DNA from: Isochrysis galbana
Taxonomy: Eukaryota; Haptophyta; Isochrysidales; Isochrysidaceae
Direction of reading: 5' to 3'
NCBI GenBank assembly: GCA_018136815.1
Contig: CM030935.1
Location: 3,341,999-3,405,998 of the forward strand
DNA length: 64,000 bases
Part shown: piece after piece, positions 10,600-20,139 of the stretch
Layout: every line of letters starts with the position of its first letter
How positions within the stretch are numbered: position 1 is the first letter of the stretch
Program-made: the position numbers and the translations under genes
The notes under the pieces: generated by a model
Databases searched by the model: none
The model's input: the letters and a program-made list of their open reading frames with translations, nothing else
Told to the model about the DNA's origin: nothing

Positions 10600-10971
10600 T
10601 AGGACCGAGCTTTTTTGTATTTGATGTTGCTGGGCCTTGTGGGTTCAATCTTTACGGGAGCTGAACAACAAGAAACGACAAGCCTTGCAAGAAGCTAAAC
10701 AAGCCTTCACAAGGTAACCTGAGAGCCTGAGACAAGCGCGCAGCGAGTGACAGGCGACCTGGCTCCTTTGGGTAAAGATTACCCGAAAGGAGGAAACCTG
10801 GAATCTAGACCTGGCAAACAGGCTAGAAGGAACGAAACGAGAACTCGAATTCTAGATCGCTAGGGACGAACCCTACCAACCTAGATGTACCTGAGCTTCA
10901 CCGTGTGGCCGCACGGCGAAGGACCTGGAAACAAGAGCCTGGAAATCGCATCATCTAAGATGAATGCGACA
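10600..10971 (-). mobile_element. 3' LTR of the methyltransferase-bearing retroelement (left end unresolved)
   Basis: Read on the minus strand, a purine tract AGTCGGGGGG is followed directly by TGTCGCATTC. That is what a polypurine tract plus LTR start should look like. The same junction, with GTCGGGGAG then TGTCGTATTC, is at 24942. The LTR therefore begins at 10971 and runs toward lower coordinates. Its other end cannot be placed because no matching 5' LTR was found to the right of 19121. A near-palindrome lies at 10768-10793. Confidence 0.5.
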
Positions 10972-11358
10972 CCCCCCGACTAAGATCGAGACGTCTCCCG
11001 ATGTCGAGCGGTGAACCTGGAAACAGAGACCTGGAACCTGGAACCTGAGCTGACCAGAGGTCAGAATCGGAACAAGAAGCAACGAAACATAGCGAGCGAA
11101 ACGTGGAGACAAGAACACCCTTTGGATCCAAAGCGAGCACGAAATCGGCGGCTTAACGCGGCGGCCTCTTTCGTACGCACTGCCCCACCCACTTCTCCCT
11201 TTTACAGGAGCTTTGCTCGGGTGTTGCGCCGGGTGTAGAGCGCAGGCAGCACGCGTTCAGCACCTCCATGATTCGCTCGGACGGAAACTTGAACTCGGAG
11301 CCCTAGCCGAGGCGTGGGGCTAGCCTAGGGGGACGGGTCCCTTACCCAAGACATGGGA

Positions 11359-13572
11359 TCAACGAGAGTGGAGCCTGGAGCGAGTGCGCGAAGACGGCGC
11401 ATCAAGAACGAGAGGAAGAGGAGTATCCCTGGCCGACGAAGAAGTTGCTTCCGGGGACTCAACATCTTCTGGACAAGTCTCTTCGACGGAGCGATCATAC
11501 TCATCAAGCAAATCAGAACAACGACGGAGCAACTCGGAACGAGGCTCCCAGGTGGCTTCTCGAAGAGCATAGCCACGCCACTTCACGAGGTACTCGATAG
11601 AATCGCCATGGCTACGACGATCGAGCAACTTTTCAACGATGTACTCGTCGTCAGCCAGCGGCTCTTCATCAACGAAAGTATGATACGGCCGGAGGTTCGA
11701 GATATGCCGTTGATCGTCGGAAAGAAGCCGGTCCGGATCGATGGTGGCTGAGTCGAGTAGGGCTCGTTGCTCCTCGCTCAGCGCGGTGACAGGGTCACCA
11801 TCCCCCTCGCTTCCATTCGGAGTCCAGCCCCGGTGCAACTTGAAACGCACCTGGAGCGAAGCTATCGGATGCAGAGACGGCAGGGTCAGCGCATCGACTC
11901 CGGTGTGGACGATCGTCACCGCGATGCGGTGATCGTCCGTGGGCGTGACCACCGTGGGCATTACGAGAGGGGACGAATCGAGAGCCTCGCGATTTGGTAG
12001 GCGGTCGACTAGCATCGCGCAGTCCGAATGATCTCGGAGAGCTAGCGGAACCCTGACCCAGATGGTTGCGCGGTGGAAGGCAGGAATCGTCACCGCTTGC
12101 TCCGTGTAGAGAAGATATTCGGACGAGGTAGACGCCGGAGCTTTGGCCGCAAACTCGTCGGCAGACTCAAAGAGAGGTGTATAGAGTGGCTGTCTAGCAT
12201 CAGCAGCAGCCTCACCCTCCGATCCGGCCGGGATCTCTCGTGTTGCCGTCGACCTCTCCAGAAAGTCGACAGTCAGCGGCTGACCGGGTGACATCGAGAT
12301 AGCTCCGACGAAGCCGGCGTCCGCGACTGGGGGCGGCGCCGTGGAAACTCTGACTACACATTCGGAAAGGACTCTTGAAGAGTCTTCTGAATCGCCAGAG
12401 GCCGGACGGAGGCGGAGGCTTCCTTCCGAGCTCGCGGCGTCGAGAGAAATGGTAGCGGAGTGGGCGGCCAAAAAATCGTTCCCGAGCAGAAGCATCGCGT
12501 TTCCTTCGATGACCGCGAACGAATGACGGAAGAGGCGACCGGACAAGGAGAAGACGAGGCTAGCCCGGCCCCTAGTGATGAGAGGAAGGCCGTCCGGCCC
12601 ATGTAGGTTGGGGACGGTAGCGTCCGATACGCGTTCGACGCAAGCGTCTTCAGGTAGTCGATCGAGAAGAGCAGTGGTGATTACTGACGGGCCCGCTCCA
12701 GTGTCAGCCAGGGTGCTGTTCACCGTGAGGGCAACGTCCGGGAGAACGAACCCTTGAGCTGCGCGGTCGCCATCGGCACGGCAGACCACGAGATCGCGGA
12801 CATAGAGGCAGTGACGAGGGTAGAGCGGCGGCGGAGTGTCCGCGATAGATTCCACCGGAAGTGAGGTTCCGGCTCCGGGTGACAGGGTGGTTGGATTGGA
12901 GGCTAGCCTGGACGGAGAAGATTCATCGACGTGGGGCACTCGCTCGATAGCGGCGGCCACCGTCTGCGGCACGAATGGTATCGAGGAGTGTGGGGATGCC
13001 TTTGCTGAATTAGAGGGGTTAGGCACGCCATCATAGCCTAGCCCTCGACGGTCCGTCGGATGCCGAGGTTGATCCATTTGGCGTGACCATTCCTTCTCCA
13101 GGGACTTCTGCAAGTCTGTCTTCGGAAGCTTCGACAACTCGGAAAATCCGGCCGCACTGAGGCCCCTAGCGGCAGCCCCATCGCCACACAATGCCTGTGG
13201 AGTACCTTCTCCGTCGGCGGCGTCGGAGGGCTTGGTCTCGAGGGCCTGCATGCTCCGGTGTTCTGGAGTCTCGGGCGTATCATCTTCTCCCGAGTCCAGC
13301 CCAACATCCCCGTTTTCAAGTGGCCTTTCGGCTACGACCGAACCGGTCGGTTCGGCCACTCCTTCGTCGCCAGCCGTGAAGGAGGCGCTCGGAGATAGTG
13401 CATTGATGCCTTGAGAGCCCAGTCGAGACAAGATGGGAGGTTCCGACGGCTCCGCAGCTGCCGCTTGCTCAGCGATTTCTTGGGCGATGGAAGGCGTGAC
13501 ATCCTGCCACCGATGGACCCCCGAAATTACATCACGATCGAAGACCTGCCACTTGCTGCGGCGCTTCTTCAC
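11359..13572 (-). CDS. Retroelement protease plus chromodomain ORF
   Basis: This is a 737-codon frame. Residues about 280-380 hold a retropepsin-like domain with the active-site triad in LADTGAGPSVITT (290-292) and the later hydrophobic-Gly motif LLLGNDFLA (361-369). Residues about 595-622 resemble the stretch that normally precedes reverse transcriptase (LSEEQRALLDSA). At about 623 the text switches to SNLRPYHTF, which looks like the end of an integrase. A chromodomain follows (642-690: DDEYIVEKLLDRR, YLVKWRGY, TWEPRSELL). The RT, RNase H and integrase core are thus missing without loss of frame. The N-terminal 59 residues repeat the end of the upstream ORF because of the tandem duplication. 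Confidence 0.85.
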   Translation of the reverse strand: MKKRRSKWQVFDRDVISGVHRWQDVTPSIAQEIAEQAAAAEPSEPPILSRLGSQGINALSPSASFTAGDEGVAEPTGSVVAERPLENGDVGLDSGEDDTPETPEHRSMQALETKPSDAADGEGTPQALCGDGAAARGLSAAGFSELSKLPKTDLQKSLEKEWSRQMDQPRHPTDRRGLGYDGVPNPSNSAKASPHSSIPFVPQTVAAAIERVPHVDESSPSRLASNPTTLSPGAGTSLPVESIADTPPPLYPRHCLYVRDLVVCRADGDRAAQGFVLPDVALTVNSTLADTGAGPSVITTALLDRLPEDACVERVSDATVPNLHGPDGLPLITRGRASLVFSLSGRLFRHSFAVIEGNAMLLLGNDFLAAHSATISLDAASSEGSLRLRPASGDSEDSSRVLSECVVRVSTAPPPVADAGFVGAISMSPGQPLTVDFLERSTATREIPAGSEGEAAADARQPLYTPLFESADEFAAKAPASTSSEYLLYTEQAVTIPAFHRATIWVRVPLALRDHSDCAMLVDRLPNREALDSSPLVMPTVVTPTDDHRIAVTIVHTGVDALTLPSLHPIASLQVRFKLHRGWTPNGSEGDGDPVTALSEEQRALLDSATIDPDRLLSDDQRHISNLRPYHTFVDEEPLADDEYIVEKLLDRRSHGDSIEYLVKWRGYALREATWEPRSELLRRCSDLLDEYDRSVEETCPEDVESPEATSSSARDTPLPLVLDAPSSRTRSRLHSR

Positions 13573-13890
13573 CGTGTTTGGAGGGCCTGGCGTTGTAGAG
13601 CGGTCCCTTATGGGCCACTCCCACGGCGTGAAGCGGTCTCCTGTGCATTGATGCCTTGAGAGCCCAGTCGAGACAAGATGGGAGGTTCCGACGGCTCCGC
13701 AGCTGCCGCTTGCTCAGCGATTTCTTGGGCGATGGAAGGCGTGACATCCTGCCACCGATGGACCCCCGAAATTACATCACGATCGAAGACCTGCCACTTG
13801 CTGCGGCGCTTCTTCACCGTGTTTGGAGGGCCTGGCGTTGTAGAGCGGTCCCTTATGGGCCACTCCCACGGCGTGAAGCGGTCTCCTTTC
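13401..13890. repeat. 245-bp direct tandem duplication inside retroelement pol
   Basis: CATTGATGCCTTGAGAGCCC occurs at 13401 and again at 13646, and the sequence between continues nearly identically for one period of 245 bases. Because 245 is not a multiple of three, the second unit shifts the frame. This creates the stop of the methyltransferase-like ORF and a new start for the protease ORF. Confidence 0.9.
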
Positions 13891-16073
13891 GCCTCGGTCC
13901 CGTCTTGCGATACGTTAGTTTCCGAGTCCTCCTGATGAAGCAGGCGAGAAGCATCGGCAACGGGGCCTGCGTCCGGGATCACGACAACCGAATCAGACAC
14001 TGGCGAACCGCTGGGAGGCGTGAGGTGAGAGCTAGAAGCTGCTTCGCCTCTCCCCTCCATGAAACGAGCCAGAGCCGTCCTCGGCTCAGCCAGCTCGAAA
14101 CCGGTCGAGCAAAGCGAAGGGCGTTCTCTCAAGCTGGCAGATGCTTGGGAAATTGCCCAGTCCACCGTGAAGTCGAGCGAACGCGACGCCTTGGCTTCGC
14201 GCGCATAACGGCGCAAGACCGGCATCCACTGGGCCGCCATTGCACCGGCAATGCCCACATAGGTGCGGCTGCGAAGGGCGCCACGGTGGGGCGACGGCGA
14301 TAGATCCGCCATCGCGGATAGACGTCCCTCGACAATCTTCGAAGGCTGCAGGGGCGGGAGTGAAGCCGTCAGGTACAGGCCAGTTGCTTTTTGATGGCCC
14401 GTGCCGTGCTGCCACGGCTGCACAAACTGCCGCGGTCGCAACCCCCCGACTAAGGCGGAGGCTTCCGCGTGCATTCGAGGATTTTCGACGGCAACGAAAG
14501 GCGCGTCGGCGCTCGCCATGGCGAGGAAGACTCTAGCGGCGGATTCGAGAGCCTGGCGTCGTCCCGGCTCCCGATCGAGCCACTGGCAACTCACCGCCGA
14601 CAAATACGTGCACGGCGGATGCGCGACCACGAGGTCCCAACCTAGATTTTGAATGTGAAGAGCATCTCCGCAGAAGTGGGGAATGTAGTCGATCTCCGAC
14701 GGTCGTAGATCGCACGTCGCGACGTGCGCTCCGGCGAGTAGGAACATCGAAGACACGACCCCGCTAGCTTCACCGACGACCAGAACGCGGGGTGGAGGAA
14801 TCCCCTCGGCCGCGTCGAACGTCACGGCGTCGTGGATCGCTGCTAACTCAGCGCAAAGCTCGTCGAAATGCGTCGGCAACACGGCAGAGGGCGATGCATG
14901 AGTGCTCGCGTCCGGCCGCCGCAAGGCTAGAGCAGCTTCGGCGAGATGGCGGGGCAAGATGACGGAGGAACCGCTAGCCCGGGCACGGGAGGCGGCTAAC
15001 ATTTGAAGCTCGCGCGTAGGGGCGCGGGCAGTTTCAGTAGACTTGGCGGCCGAGGAACAACCAACCACGGCGATCCGGTGGATGGCCTCGGCAGTGGAAT
15101 TCAGGGGAAGGAGATCGTCGCCCTCGAGTTTCGGTGGGCTAGACATGAAGGGGGTTGGCTCCGGCGGGCGATCCCTGGAACGGGGATCCTCCGGAGAGCC
15201 GAGAGAAAGAGGAGACGCCGGCGTCCGTGTGGGGCGCGACGAGAGATCGTAATCGACGGCCCCTGCGTCTCCCGAGTCTGGGGTGGCCACGGCGTGAGCG
15301 CGGAAAGCCGCAGCTCCCTTGGAACCTTCAACTTCATTGACTCCGGAAGCCGACCCTTCCGGGTCGGTAACCAGGTCAGAAACGAGAACGGGTGCAACTT
15401 CGAGACGAGAGAATGAACACGATGACGGAGAAATATAACGAACCGGGGAGAGAGGTGAGGAGGAGGCACTAGTCTCCGCCTCTACAGCACGAGAACCTAC
15501 AGTAGACAACGACAATTCGTCCGCAGAGCGGCTCCGGCTATGGCCCTTGGGAGAGAGGTCTCCAGTGGGGTCCCGCCGGGAAAGAGCAGAAACAGGTAGA
15601 GCAGCAACAACGTTTTCGGACGCGGCAGCGGCCACGTCGGACCTATCCATAGAACCTAGAGCAGAAGATGATACCGAGTCGACAGCCCCCGAGGGCTTCA
15701 CAACTGATTGTTTACGAAACGAAGAGACCGAAGACGCGTCGAATCCACCTAGCCCACCCCCTTGGGCAGGGCCGTCGGGGGGTGAATCCAGGGATGAAGA
15801 TGCGACGAAAGACCTAGGAGAGTTAGAAGAAACCGATGACAGCATAGTATCCGTAGAAATAGATTCCAAGAGGGGCAGCGAGCGAGAATCGGCCCCTAAC
15901 ATCCTAATAGCGTGCGGAGTAATAGAAGAACTTGTAGACGTACACGAATTTCGGAGAGTCGGGTCGCGACTATCTCCGGGGCAAACCTGTTTCCAGGAGC
16001 CCGGGTCAAGTGTCGACTCCGGCTTCCGAGATAGCCGTCCGGCGGGGGCTTCAGCCGGCGAGGCGGCTCCCAC
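13608..16073 (-). CDS. Retroelement ORF with phage-type cytosine-methyltransferase-like domain
   Basis: This is an 821-codon frame. The first 400 residues are Ser/Pro/Asp-rich and show no domain. Residues about 429-617 read as a compact SAM-dependent methyltransferase-like fold. In order they show VLVVGEASGVVSSMFLLAGA (motif I region), VATCDLRPSE, CGDALHI, DLVVAHPPCTYLS (motif IV, Pro-Pro-Cys), VAVENPRMH (motif VI position), QPWQHG, KATGLYL and SRTYVGIAGAMAAQW. This order matches small phage and bacterial proteins annotated as cytosine-methylase-like; a target-recognition domain is not evident. The C terminus passes into the duplicated KKRRSKWQ region and ends early because of the 245-bp duplication. 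Activity is unproven. Confidence 0.75.
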   Translation of the reverse strand: MGAASPAEAPAGRLSRKPESTLDPGSWKQVCPGDSRDPTLRNSCTSTSSSITPHAIRMLGADSRSLPLLESISTDTMLSSVSSNSPRSFVASSSLDSPPDGPAQGGGLGGFDASSVSSFRKQSVVKPSGAVDSVSSSALGSMDRSDVAAAASENVVAALPVSALSRRDPTGDLSPKGHSRSRSADELSLSTVGSRAVEAETSASSSPLSPVRYISPSSCSFSRLEVAPVLVSDLVTDPEGSASGVNEVEGSKGAAAFRAHAVATPDSGDAGAVDYDLSSRPTRTPASPLSLGSPEDPRSRDRPPEPTPFMSSPPKLEGDDLLPLNSTAEAIHRIAVVGCSSAAKSTETARAPTRELQMLAASRARASGSSVILPRHLAEAALALRRPDASTHASPSAVLPTHFDELCAELAAIHDAVTFDAAEGIPPPRVLVVGEASGVVSSMFLLAGAHVATCDLRPSEIDYIPHFCGDALHIQNLGWDLVVAHPPCTYLSAVSCQWLDREPGRRQALESAARVFLAMASADAPFVAVENPRMHAEASALVGGLRPRQFVQPWQHGTGHQKATGLYLTASLPPLQPSKIVEGRLSAMADLSPSPHRGALRSRTYVGIAGAMAAQWMPVLRRYAREAKASRSLDFTVDWAISQASASLRERPSLCSTGFELAEPRTALARFMEGRGEAASSSHLTPPSGSPVSDSVVVIPDAGPVADASRLLHQEDSETNVSQDGTEAKGDRFTPWEWPIRDRSTTPGPPNTVKKRRSKWQVFDRDVISGVHRWQDVTPSIAQEIAEQAAAAEPSEPPILSRLGSQGINAQETASRRGSGP

Positions 16074-16238
16074 CGTCGAAGACTGAATGGAGCTAGAGAC
16101 AGGGGGAGAATCGCCGCGTTGACAGCTCTTCTCCCCAAGCGACGTAGGGATCGGATCGGGATGGTGGTGGTGGCGTTCGGGCCCACCGCCCGAGATGTTC
16201 TCCGCCAGGGTTTGAGGGACGGGGACCCCGCCGGACCC

Positions 16239-19121
16239 CTACTGAGGCTTAACCCGGACCATCGAGCGAAGAAGCTTATGAATGTGCTCGTCCGATCCGC
16301 ACTCTCCGCAGCCAGCCTCACACAGAAAGCGGATATATGGCTGACAGATGACGGGGTTGTGAGCACCGTCTCCCGTGCCATATTTCCAGGCTTCGCTGGA
16401 TGGAGTGCCAGGAGGAGCTTGAGGTCGGAGAGCGCAGAAGGCACAGCCGTTTTCGTTCGTCCATTCGGTGATTCCCCTATTGATATCGTCCGTCCGTGGA
16501 GTTTCCATTGAATTATCGGCCGGTCGGCACTTCGCTAGCGCCGCCGAGACCCTTGGGTGCTTGGCATAGCCTGCTACGGCCCAGAAGCGGGCTCGGGCCC
16601 GATTCCAAAGCTCGGGCGTCCACCGGGATACGCCCAAATCGGGCGGTAGCCCTTGGCCGTTCGCCGGCGGATCGCAGCGACGGCTGGGCGGCCGAGACGA
16701 GCCTCCCTTTCGATCCGGTGGATCGGTCAGTATAGCCGGCAACGGCGAGTTGGAGTGGTAACTTGCCGGCGGTGCAGCAGCCCGATAATCAGGCTTCGAA
16801 GCAGGCGAGTGTCCCTGTCCGCGAAGAGCTTCCGCCACGGTGGCTTGGACGGCTGCCTGCACGGCGGCGACCATGTCCGTGGTCGAAGCGGTCTTCTGGG
16901 ACGAGGAAGTCTCGTTCTTTGCCTCGCCTGAGGCTTTAGTGCGTACGCTAGCCACGGTTTGCTTCGTCGAGGGCCGGGATTGATGACGCTTCACCCGGGC
17001 CTGCTCGTAAGGGCTGAGGTACCGTTGGCAGAGGTTGACGCACGAGAGCGCCGACCGCCCTAGCTCGTGGTTCTCTACGCGGAAACGAGTCTCCGCGAGC
17101 ACCTCCGCAAATTTAATAGCATTATCGACGCCGCGCTGAGGATCAACCTTATCGTTCCGGATGATTTCTTCGAACCTCTGGTTGATCTCATGGGCCATGT
17201 TTGGATGATCCCACACGTTGGTGGAGTCAACCGCGGAATCGCCAAGCTTGCGGATGTAGGCGCGAACCAAATTCTTGCTGAGCTCACATAGATCAGCGCC
17301 GGCCTCGCGCTCCCTCATGCGGTCCCACTCCATCGACGCCGAGTCTTTCGCGAAACCATCGGCCCCGTTTGCGAAGGTCCCGTCGCATTTGCGAAGAAGG
17401 ACGTCAGCAGCGAGGACAGGATTGAGAGCGAGGGCGCGGTCCTCCACTAGATCGAGGAGGAAGGCGAAGATGCGGGAATTGCCGCTGGAATTGGCTCCGG
17501 CTGCCGCGAGGAGGGAGGTAAATATTTCGCGATGATCGCAGCCGAGCGCTAGTGCCCGCTCCAACGGCTTGATGAGAGTTAGCCGAAATTCATTCCAGGC
17601 TGTCGCCGCGGTTTGAACGTTATCGGAGGCGAGGGCCTTTGGGAAGCGGAGCTCCGAAAGCTCTTTGCCCATCCTGACCTGATGGTGAAGGGTTTGCTCG
17701 GCTGAGAAGCGGCTACGCACCCATTTGAGCAAGTGGTCCTCCTCCATGAAAATTCGGCAATGCCAAACGTTGCCCGCCAGGGAGAGGTTGCTCTTCAAAA
17801 TGGTGTGGATGAGCTCATGCTCGTCGGAGTCGCGGTAAAGGGCGGCCAGATCGCGTGAGGGCAGGGCGAGGAGATTTTTCCACTCGCTTACAACTGCCTC
17901 TCGCTCATCCATCCCCACCGCAAGGCAGGGGTCGCGAGGGTGGCGGAACGGCACCATCGGGGTCGGGCCCCGGTAAAGGCTCTGATCCTGGCGGCGGGGT
18001 TCCGATTTGGAGGTCGGGTACGCCGACCGTGGAACCCTAGAAGCCGGAGAGGCGTGGCCCTTTGGGTCTAGAGCAGGAGGCTCGCCCATGGGTGGTTCCC
18101 TCTGAACCGGCCTAGCAGAATCCGCAGCCGCCTCGGTCCGATCCATGGACGGACTTGAAGCGGGCTCTTGGCGGGCTTGGAGTAGCTGAGTCAGGGCTTT
18201 GAACCCTGCTTCAACTTGATCCCGGAGAAGCCCCTCCCTCGCCTCTGCCGCGGCAAGGGATGACTGTAGGCGCTCCACAGCCCCTTTTAGGGTGTTGGTC
18301 TCCGCCTGAAGCCTTGCCATTTCCGCATCCTGACGCGCCGCGGCCGTCTCGATCGGGGTGATCTCTTGATCAAGGACCCTTTTTGATGACGGCGGGGCAT
18401 AGTCCCGGTAAGCGGGGCTTCGGAAGCTGATCCCCTCCCCTTCACCGACCTCAGACTCATCATCTCGAAGGTGAGGAGGGGGGTCAAACTGAATCAGAGG
18501 GAGGGGACCCTCCTCCACCTCATTGGCCAACTCAGCGACGCTGAAGTTGGCCTCATGCGGGAGAGGGTCATGCTCCACCATGGCCCGCTGTGATTGCACC
18601 CGGTGGGTGCCGAAGGAAGCGGACAAATCCTCGCCATCCGCCACGAGCTGATCGGAGCCAGTCGTGGAGATAGCAGCCGGGGTGATGGGTGCCATTGGTG
18701 TAGCCTCAGAAGCCGTGGGATCACTCGGACATCCCACGGGAGCAAAAGCTGCAGCGGGCAGAGAAGGTTCCCTGAGGGGTTCCTCCTCTGCGGCCGAGGA
18801 CGCAAGCTTCGATTTCGTGCTTGTCGAGTCGAGCGGAGCCGGAGGGCTCTGAGCCACTCCGTCGCGAGCAGCACCGGCGGCTAGCGCGGCGCTTTGGCCC
18901 TCCTCCCCACCGGGAGTCGGGTGAATGAAATTCTGGACTGGGTCGGGCAACCCCATTTGGGTGTCTGGACGGGGAACGAACGGCGAACGAAGGGCTGTGG
19001 GGCGGCGAGGCGCTCCTAGCGGCCCTAGTGTGATGGGTTGTAAGAGATTGTTAGACCTACAAAGAACTCTTCCCTCAGGGAGGGAGCCTAAGCTGCTTGA
19101 GTGCAGCGACGCAGCGAACAA
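16239..19121 (-). CDS. Gag-like ORF of the retroelement
   Basis: This is a 960-codon frame. Residues 1-250 are Pro/Ser/acid-rich. Residues about 252-318 form a predicted coiled coil (heptads in ARQDAEMARLQAETNTLKGA and the following AVERLQSSLA). The middle, about 400-720, is a helical capsid-like region with DLAALYRDSDEHELIH and RFSAEQTLHHQVRMGKEL. The C terminus has a Cys/His cluster (CAFC, CQPY, CEAGCGECGSDEHIH) that may replace the usual CCHC knuckle. It lies 166 bases upstream of the methyltransferase ORF on the same strand. The Gag role is inferred from position and composition, as no signature was matched. Confidence 0.6.
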   Translation of the reverse strand: MFAASLHSSSLGSLPEGRVLCRSNNLLQPITLGPLGAPRRPTALRSPFVPRPDTQMGLPDPVQNFIHPTPGGEEGQSAALAAGAARDGVAQSPPAPLDSTSTKSKLASSAAEEEPLREPSLPAAAFAPVGCPSDPTASEATPMAPITPAAISTTGSDQLVADGEDLSASFGTHRVQSQRAMVEHDPLPHEANFSVAELANEVEEGPLPLIQFDPPPHLRDDESEVGEGEGISFRSPAYRDYAPPSSKRVLDQEITPIETAAARQDAEMARLQAETNTLKGAVERLQSSLAAAEAREGLLRDQVEAGFKALTQLLQARQEPASSPSMDRTEAAADSARPVQREPPMGEPPALDPKGHASPASRVPRSAYPTSKSEPRRQDQSLYRGPTPMVPFRHPRDPCLAVGMDEREAVVSEWKNLLALPSRDLAALYRDSDEHELIHTILKSNLSLAGNVWHCRIFMEEDHLLKWVRSRFSAEQTLHHQVRMGKELSELRFPKALASDNVQTAATAWNEFRLTLIKPLERALALGCDHREIFTSLLAAAGANSSGNSRIFAFLLDLVEDRALALNPVLAADVLLRKCDGTFANGADGFAKDSASMEWDRMREREAGADLCELSKNLVRAYIRKLGDSAVDSTNVWDHPNMAHEINQRFEEIIRNDKVDPQRGVDNAIKFAEVLAETRFRVENHELGRSALSCVNLCQRYLSPYEQARVKRHQSRPSTKQTVASVRTKASGEAKNETSSSQKTASTTDMVAAVQAAVQATVAEALRGQGHSPASKPDYRAAAPPASYHSNSPLPAILTDPPDRKGGSSRPPSRRCDPPANGQGLPPDLGVSRWTPELWNRARARFWAVAGYAKHPRVSAALAKCRPADNSMETPRTDDINRGITEWTNENGCAFCALRPQAPPGTPSSEAWKYGTGDGAHNPVICQPYIRFLCEAGCGECGSDEHIHKLLRSMVRVKPQ

Positions 19122-19687
19122 CGACGGACAACGAAGCTGAGAACAACAGGATACACCGACTCACGAACACACCGGAATCATTCACCTAAACAAAGCAAAT
19201 TATCAAGCAACCGCGACCCCAAATCACCGATAACTCAAACACGTCGCGAGAGACGGAGAGAGAGAGCGAGAGAGAGAGAGACTCCACAGCGACGGCCGGA
19301 GCGTGTCTCCGTTGTAACTTCCCCACGTAGCGGAGAGTCCGAAGGGGAGCGTCATGTCGCGCGACCACGGCGATCACTTTGGATACAGATCGCAACGAGA
19401 TGTCTTCACGACCGGATAAATCTTGCCGTTGAGCGTGAACCTTCTAGACGCTTCTAACGAACAACCCTGAGTAGCAACCAAGGGGAAGAAACACCAAAGG
19501 GGCCAAGGCTTGCATGTAACTTGCATCAAGGGGAAAGATTCCCTCACCTAGGAAGCGAACCTACACCGGTCTCCAAGGGGAGATGGCAAATTAAACCTCA
19601 AATCTCTCGAGCGGATAGAGCAACCGACTCGCTCGCCAAAACCTTGACCGAGAAGAAATGTGGAAGTCAAAGCCGCAGCTTGGATTG

Positions 19688-19812
19688 TAACGAGATGAAC
19701 GAGATGTAACGAGATGGCCTGATGGCCCGACGACGAGATGAACGAGATGGCCTTGATGGCCCGACGAGATGAACGAGATGGCCCTGGGGCCCGACGAGAT
19801 GAACGAGATTTT
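19688..19812. repeat. Minisatellite, unit about 31-33 bp
   Basis: Three to four copies of a unit with GAACGAGATGGCC, TGATGGCCCGACGAGAT are in tandem, with length variation between units. It lies in the leader region upstream of the Gag-like ORF (in minus orientation). Confidence 0.75.
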
Positions 19813-19960
19813 CGGGTAACGGAATTGGACGAGGAGTTTCCCCACTAAGCTTGGTCGTAATGCGGTGAAACCGATTTGCAGACAAGCGGGAAACCGGGGC
19901 GGAAGGAACTGGCAAGGAAGTCGGCAGGAAGGCAGAGGAAATGTCTTGGCAAGGCGACGG

Positions 19961-20115
19961 AGGCAGGATTTTAACGGTAGACGGAGTGCAGAATTTTAAC
20001 GGTAGGAAGGCAGGATATTTTAACAGTAGGAAGAGGCAGGATTTTTACCGTAGAAGAAGAGCGTGGAATTTTTAATGGTAGAAGAAGAGTGTGGAATTTA
20101 ACTGTAGAAGAAGAT
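19961..20115. repeat. Minisatellite, unit about 26-30 bp
   Basis: About six imperfect copies of GGCAGGATTTTAACGGTAGA-like units run in tandem. The conserved core is TTTAA(C/T)(G/A/T)GTAGAA. It is directly followed by the tRNA-like sequence. Confidence 0.7.
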
Positions 20116-20139
20116 CGGAGAGGAGAAGGAGCGGGGCTC

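Larger units (their letters stand above)
10600..19660 (-). mobile_element. Non-autonomous chromodomain LTR retroelement carrying a phage-type methyltransferase-like domain
   Basis: On the minus strand the order is Gag-like ORF (19121-16239), a methyltransferase-like ORF (16073-13608), then a protease and chromodomain ORF (13572-11359), followed by a polypurine tract and LTR at about 10971. The protease (DTGA) and a C-terminal chromodomain place it with Ty3/gypsy chromoviruses. Reverse transcriptase, RNase H and the integrase catalytic core are absent, so it could move only with help from another element. A 245-bp tandem duplication (13401-13645, 13646-13890) breaks what was probably one long pol frame. 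The 5' LTR was not recognised, so the right boundary is approximate. Confidence 0.7.

Noticed and set aside
13656-14303. Plus-strand ORFs across the retroelement (also 11353-11751 and 15003-16511)
   Set aside because: Antisense to well-supported retroelement ORFs; no motifs.
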